Shown: in pieces, positions 31,845 to 35,000 of the stretch | How the letters are laid out: each line of letters begins with the position of its first letter | Position numbering within the stretch: the first letter of the stretch is position 1 | From: Halisarca cf. caerulea | Lineage: Eukaryota > Porifera > Demospongiae > Chondrillida > Halisarcidae | Direction: 5' to 3' | Assembly: GCA_963170055.1 (NCBI GenBank) | Contig: CAUJGJ010000264.1 | Location: forward strand, 2,082,659 to 2,117,658 | DNA length: 35,000 nucleotides | Translations under genes and position numbers: made by a program | The notes under the pieces: model-generated | Seen by the model: the letters and a program-made list of their open reading frames with translations, nothing else | Database searches by the model: none | Told to the model about the DNA's origin: nothing

Positions 31845-32033
31845 CTAGTAAGTATCTATAACGGGGACTATTGCTTTCTCTGGCTCAGTCTTCTCTAACT
31901 TTATTATAACCTTCCAGTATTTCATATTATATGTAGGCCTAGTGTGCTCTTCGCTAATTCCAGTCATCGTATCAAAAATAGTTGTATAAGAACTGCGAAT
32001 ATAGCTGTTCAGCCCAAATTTGTAAAGTTTCAA
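31845..32033 (-). CDS. possible exon or exon relic, minus strand
   Basis: Open for 62 codons. The central part (MTGISEEHTRPTYNMKYWK) has protein-like composition, and a cag acceptor (attcgcag) precedes TTCTTATAC. It may be an upstream exon of paralogue 1, which lies downstream on the same strand, but the candidate donor (AAG|GTTATA) is weak. Confidence 0.25.
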   Translation of the reverse strand: MKLYKFGLNSYIRSSYTTIFDTMTGISEEHTRPTYNMKYWKVIIKLEKTEPEKAIVPVIDTY

Positions 32034-32432
32034 GCACGAAACAGCTTATACGCGGGACAAAATTCATCAAATATTGCTCGCAAAAGTTCCCAGCTGTACG
32101 GTATTGATGAATTATGACATCGTGATTTTCTTTAGGGGAGGGTGTTTAGTTGTATGGGGGGGGGGAACTGCGGGGTGGACGATGCCCCTTTATTGATAAT
32201 AATGGGATGGCAGTTAATAATACTGGATATTTCACCATCTCTGACATGTTTGCAAGCAAGAACATCTGGATAATTACATACATTGTGTTTATCAAACACT
32301 TTTTATATTTATGAAAAACAGGCATAGCAATTCAATTGGTATAGTAATTATTGTGTTGTATGCTGAAGGTAAACTTTAACACAATGCCGAGCCTATGAGA
32401 GTACTTCGGTGCCATTCAATCTGCAAACAATA

Positions 32433-32663
32433 TTATATAAGAGTGCACCACCCACTTCTTGTGCTTTGAGTGTGTTGTGTGCCAGAGCTCCTTGGTTTGA
32501 GTAAGTTTTTCTTTTGTGCTTGTTGATGCTCTGAGAATTTATTCAGCTCCCCTGGTTTTACCTTGTGGCCATTGTGGGTTTTATTCTGTGCTTCTTCATA
32601 AGTCAGATAAGCCCATGTGTCATCTGTAAACTGGACATCGTGATGTTCTGGCTCTTCCGCAAC
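32433..32663 (-). CDS. terminal exon of a CaaX-box protein, paralogue 2
   Basis: Minus-strand acceptor ttgtgtatag before 32663, then 76 codons to TAA at 32433-32435. Shares VQFT, AYLTY.EA, KVKPGELNKFSEHQ and the last four residues CTLI with 28294-28530, with an upstream VA(E/G)EPE. The exact conservation of CTLI while the preceding 25 residues vary argues that prenylation is selected. The upstream intron contains the TG tract and then the 427 bp tRNA array, so remaining exons lie beyond 35000 or are lost. Confidence 0.65.
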   Translation of the reverse strand, partial: VAEEPEHHDVQFTDDTWAYLTYEEAQNKTHNGHKVKPGELNKFSEHQQAQKKNLLKPRSSGTQHTQSTRSGWCTLI

Positions 32664-32814
32664 CTATACACAAGTGTGTAGGTAGCAAGGGCTGTCGTAG
32701 ATTGTCAGAGATCATGCTAAAACTAATGTAATACATATGTTGTGGACTGTTTGTTAAATAATGATATTGGTAATTTTTTGTTTGTTGTGTACTCATAATT
32801 AGAAACAACTTGTG

Positions 32815-32837
32815 AGTGTGTGTGTATGTGTTTGTGT

Positions 32838-32880
<43 letters not shown>
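32815..32880 (+). repeat. (TG)n microsatellite
   Basis: About 30 units with TA interruptions, in the intron of CaaX paralogue 2. Confidence 0.95.
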
Positions 32881-32881
<1 letters not shown>

Positions 32882-33235
32882 ACATTAATCTATGTCTACT
32901 CATAGTCCTTTTACCTTAATCAATTTTCAGACTGAGAAGTTGACAAAACTTTCCAAATTTGCCATGCAGCCTAATTCTCAATAATAAATACCTTATGGAA
33001 AGTTTTTAATGGAAACCACTACCCAGGAAAGGGCGGCATCCAGCCACCTCGTGCCTCCCTAACGGACCTAATGGTTATGGAAGTCTAGGGCAACCAAACC
33101 TAGCCTAGCCTAGTTAGTCTGGAAAGGAGGTCTTACACCCTCAACAGCAGACATAATGGTCAAATAAGTCTAGGGCAACCAAACCTAGCCTAGCCTAGTT
33201 AGTCTACTATGGGGAAAAACAGCCTGAGGAAAAGT

Positions 33236-33308
33236 GGACTTCCGCTGGGATTGAACCGGCGACCTTCAGCTTTGTACGCTGATGCTCTACCTTCTGAGCT
33301 AGGAAGCC
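33236..33308 (-). tRNA. tRNA-like gene, anticodon ACA, copy 1
   Basis: Folds as 73 nt: acceptor GGCTTCC/GGAAGTC (one G-U), TA, D arm GCTC-AGAAGGTA-GAGC, anticodon arm TCAGC-GTACAAA-GCTGA, variable AGGTC, T arm GCCGG-TTCAATC-CCAGC (one C-A mismatch), base 73 = C. A/B boxes intact and TTTT follows 3 bases after the end. ACA would read the Cys codon UGU, which is abnormal (Cys normally uses GCA), and C73 is not the Cys discriminator. A tRNA pseudogene or SINE-like element is as likely as a working tRNA. Confidence 0.7.
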
Positions 33309-33662
33309 CATCCAGTAGGCAAGGCCACGGATCACCCTTAAGAAGGCACCCCTCCTCATTAGCTGGCTGTACAACTAAACTAAGTTGATTTGAAACTGTT
33401 TTTAACGGGTAGGTCAAATGTATGGAAAGTTTTTAATGGAAACCACTACCCAGGAAAGGGTGGCATCCAGCCACCTCGTGCCTCCCTAACGGACCTAATG
33501 GTTATGGAAGTCTAGGGCAACCAAACCTAGCCTAGCCTAGTTAGTCTGGAAAGGAGGTCTTACACCCTCAACAGCAGACATAATGGTCAAATAAGTCTAG
33601 GGCAACCAAACCTAGCCTAGCCTAGTTAGTCTACTATGGGGAAAAACAGCCTGAGGAAAAGT

Positions 33663-33735
33663 GGACTTCTGCTGGGATTGAACCGGCGACCTTCAGCTTT
33701 GTACGCTGATGCTCTACCTTCTGAGCTAGGAAGCC
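33663..33735 (-). tRNA. tRNA-like gene, anticodon ACA, copy 2
   Basis: As copy 1 except one base in the acceptor/T-stem junction (CAGCAGAAG instead of CAGCGGAAG), which breaks the 7-66 acceptor pair (C-A). Confidence 0.65.
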
Positions 33736-34089
33736 CATCCAGTAGGCAAGGCCACGGATCACCCTTAAGAAGGCACCCCTCCTCATTAGCTGGCTGTACA
33801 ACTAAACTAAGTTGATTTGAAACTGTTTTTAACGGGTAGGTCAAATGTATGGAAAGTTTTTAATGGAAACCACTACCCAGGAAAGGGCGGCATCCAGCCA
33901 CCTCGTGCCTCCCTAACGGACCTAATGGTTAAGGAAGTCTAGGGCAACCAAACCTAGCCTAGCCTAGTTAGTCTGGAAAGGAGGTCTTACACCCTCAACA
34001 GCAGACATAATGGTCAAATAAGTCTAGGGCAACCAAACCTAGCCTAGCCTAGTTAGTCTACTATGGGGAAAAACAGCCTGAGGAAAAGT

Positions 34090-34162
34090 GGACTTCCGCT
34101 GGGATTGAACCGGCGACCTTCAGCTTTGTACGCTGATGCTCTACCTTCTGAGCTAGGAAGCC
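34090..34162 (-). tRNA. tRNA-like gene, anticodon ACA, copy 3
   Basis: Identical to copy 1 over the tRNA body. Confidence 0.7.
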
Positions 34163-34341
34163 CATCCAGTAGGCAAGGCCACGGATCACCCTTAAGAAGG
34201 CACCCCTCCTCATTAGCTGGCTGTACAACTAAACTAAGTTGATTTGAAAAACAGTTTCAAATCAACTTAGTTTAGTTGTACAGCCAGCTAATGAGGAGGG
34301 GTGCCTTCTTAAGGGTGATCCGTGGCCTTGCCTACTGGATG

Positions 34342-34414
34342 GGCTTCCTAGCTCAGAAGGTAGAGCATCAGCGTACAAAGCTGAAGGTCGCCGGTTCAAT
34401 CCCAGCGGAAGTCC
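34342..34414 (+). tRNA. tRNA-like gene, anticodon ACA, copy 4 (right arm)
   Basis: Mirror of copy 3; identical sequence on the + strand, with TTTT terminator just downstream. Confidence 0.7.
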
Positions 34415-34768
34415 ACTTTTCCTCAGGCTGTTTTTCCCCATAGTAGACTAACTAGGCTAGGCTAGGTTTGGTTGCCCTAGACTTATTTGACCATTATGTC
34501 TGCTGTTGAGGGTGTAAGACCTCCTTTCCAGACTAACTAGGCTAGGCTAGGTTTGGTTGCCCTAGACTTCCATAACCATTAGGTCCGTTAGGGAGGCACG
34601 AGGTGGCTGGATGCCGCCCTTTCCTGGGTAGTGGTTTCCATTAAAAACTTTCCATACATTTGACCTACCCGTTAAAAACAGTTTCAAATCAACTTAGTTT
34701 AGTTGTACAGCCAGCTAATGAGGAGGGGTGCCTTCTTAAGGGTGATCCGTGGCCTTGCCTACTGGATG

Positions 34769-34841
34769 GGCTTCCTAGCTCAGAAGGTAGAGCATCAGCG
34801 TACAAAGCTGAAGGTCGCCGGTTCAATCCCAGCAGAAGTCC
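34769..34841 (+). tRNA. tRNA-like gene, anticodon ACA, copy 5 (right arm)
   Basis: Mirror of copy 2, carrying the same acceptor-stem A variant. Confidence 0.65.
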
Positions 34842-35000
34842 ACTTTTCCTCAGGCTGTTTTTCCCCATAGTAGACTAACTAGGCTAGGCTAGGTTTGGTT
34901 GCCCTAGACTTATTTGACCATTATGTCTGCTGTTGAGGGTGTAAGACCTCCTTTCCAGACTAACTAGGCTAGGCTAGGTTTGGTTGCCCTAGACTTCCAT

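Larger units (their letters stand above)
32994..34249 (+). repeat. 427 bp tandem array, three units (third truncated)
   Basis: Units start tatggaaagtttttaatgg at 32994, 33421 and 33848; the period is exactly 427. Copies are nearly identical: c/t at the ttc(c/t)gctggg site, c/t at aaggg(c/t)gg, and t/a at ggtt(a/t). Each unit contains one tRNA-like gene on the minus strand and an internal ~85 bp duplication ending agtctagggcaacc...agttagtct (33082-33120, 33167-33205). The third unit stops 25 bp short, at the palindrome centre. Confidence 0.95.
34255..35000 (-). repeat. inverted continuation of the 427 bp array (right palindrome arm)
   Basis: Reverse complement of 33504-34249 about centre 34252, with the 5-base spacer aacag at 34250-34254. 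Copy-specific variants recur in mirrored order (C type, then T type). It runs off the window end. Confidence 0.95.

Noticed and set aside
33199..34878. 72-codon ORFs repeated in each 427 bp unit
   Set aside because: They read straight through the tRNA-like genes and repeat only because the unit repeats.
1..35000. CRISPR arrays, bacterial operons, phage genes
   Set aside because: None seen; spliced exons, SINE/LINE elements and microsatellites show animal nuclear DNA.

Overview
This is a eukaryotic, intron-bearing, AT-rich animal window full of transposon relics and microsatellites. GT-AG introns of 0.3-5 kb, a 2A-bearing APE-type LINE, a tRNA-derived SINE and several MITE families point to a marine invertebrate. 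Word usage (catgcatg, tatagcta) makes me lean towards a sponge, but the sequence does not prove it.

Layout. (1) 1-12889, + strand: the 3' part of one multi-exon gene. Six exons (1-595, 2711-2799, 8065-8202, 8497-8592, 10109-10243, 12626-12889) join in one open frame, every junction in phase, about 438 codons to a stop. The first exon looks like the second half of an innexin/pannexin-type channel; the cytoplasmic tail is unfamiliar and ends in a duplicated 26-residue segment. Its introns carry a fold-back element (1878-2458), a nearly intact CR1/L2-type LINE (about 4000-7506) with a 2A peptide, two copies of a ~290 bp repeat, and a dead Tc1-like transposon (10682-12458). (2) 13.4-20.1 kb: two orphan minus-strand terminal-exon candidates, three copies of a ~730 bp MITE whose inverted ends contain a palindromic p53-type half-site, and two phase-compatible + exons (17752-17914; 19384-20089), the second mostly an 11-residue tandem repeat. 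(3) 20.3-26.1 kb: transposon graveyard with two non-LTR reverse transcriptase remnants, a 267 nt pure pyrimidine tract, and an ORF of a retroelement-associated family. (4) 26-32.4 kb: mostly empty, with a pogo-like end, a tRNA-derived SINE, and the first of two paralogous minus-strand terminal exons, both ending in the CaaX box CTLI. (5) 32.4-35.0 kb: the second CaaX paralogue, then a 427 bp tandem repeat, each unit with one tRNA-like gene, which turns back on itself at 34252 to form a palindrome with arms of at least 745 bp.

The best leads are the tRNA-bearing palindromic array inside an intron of a duplicated prenylated-protein gene, the LINE and SINE that share a 3' tail, the 2A LINE, the innexin-like gene and the p53-site MITE family. 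All exon calls rest on reading frame, splice-site motifs and phase compatibility, with no transcript or database support.
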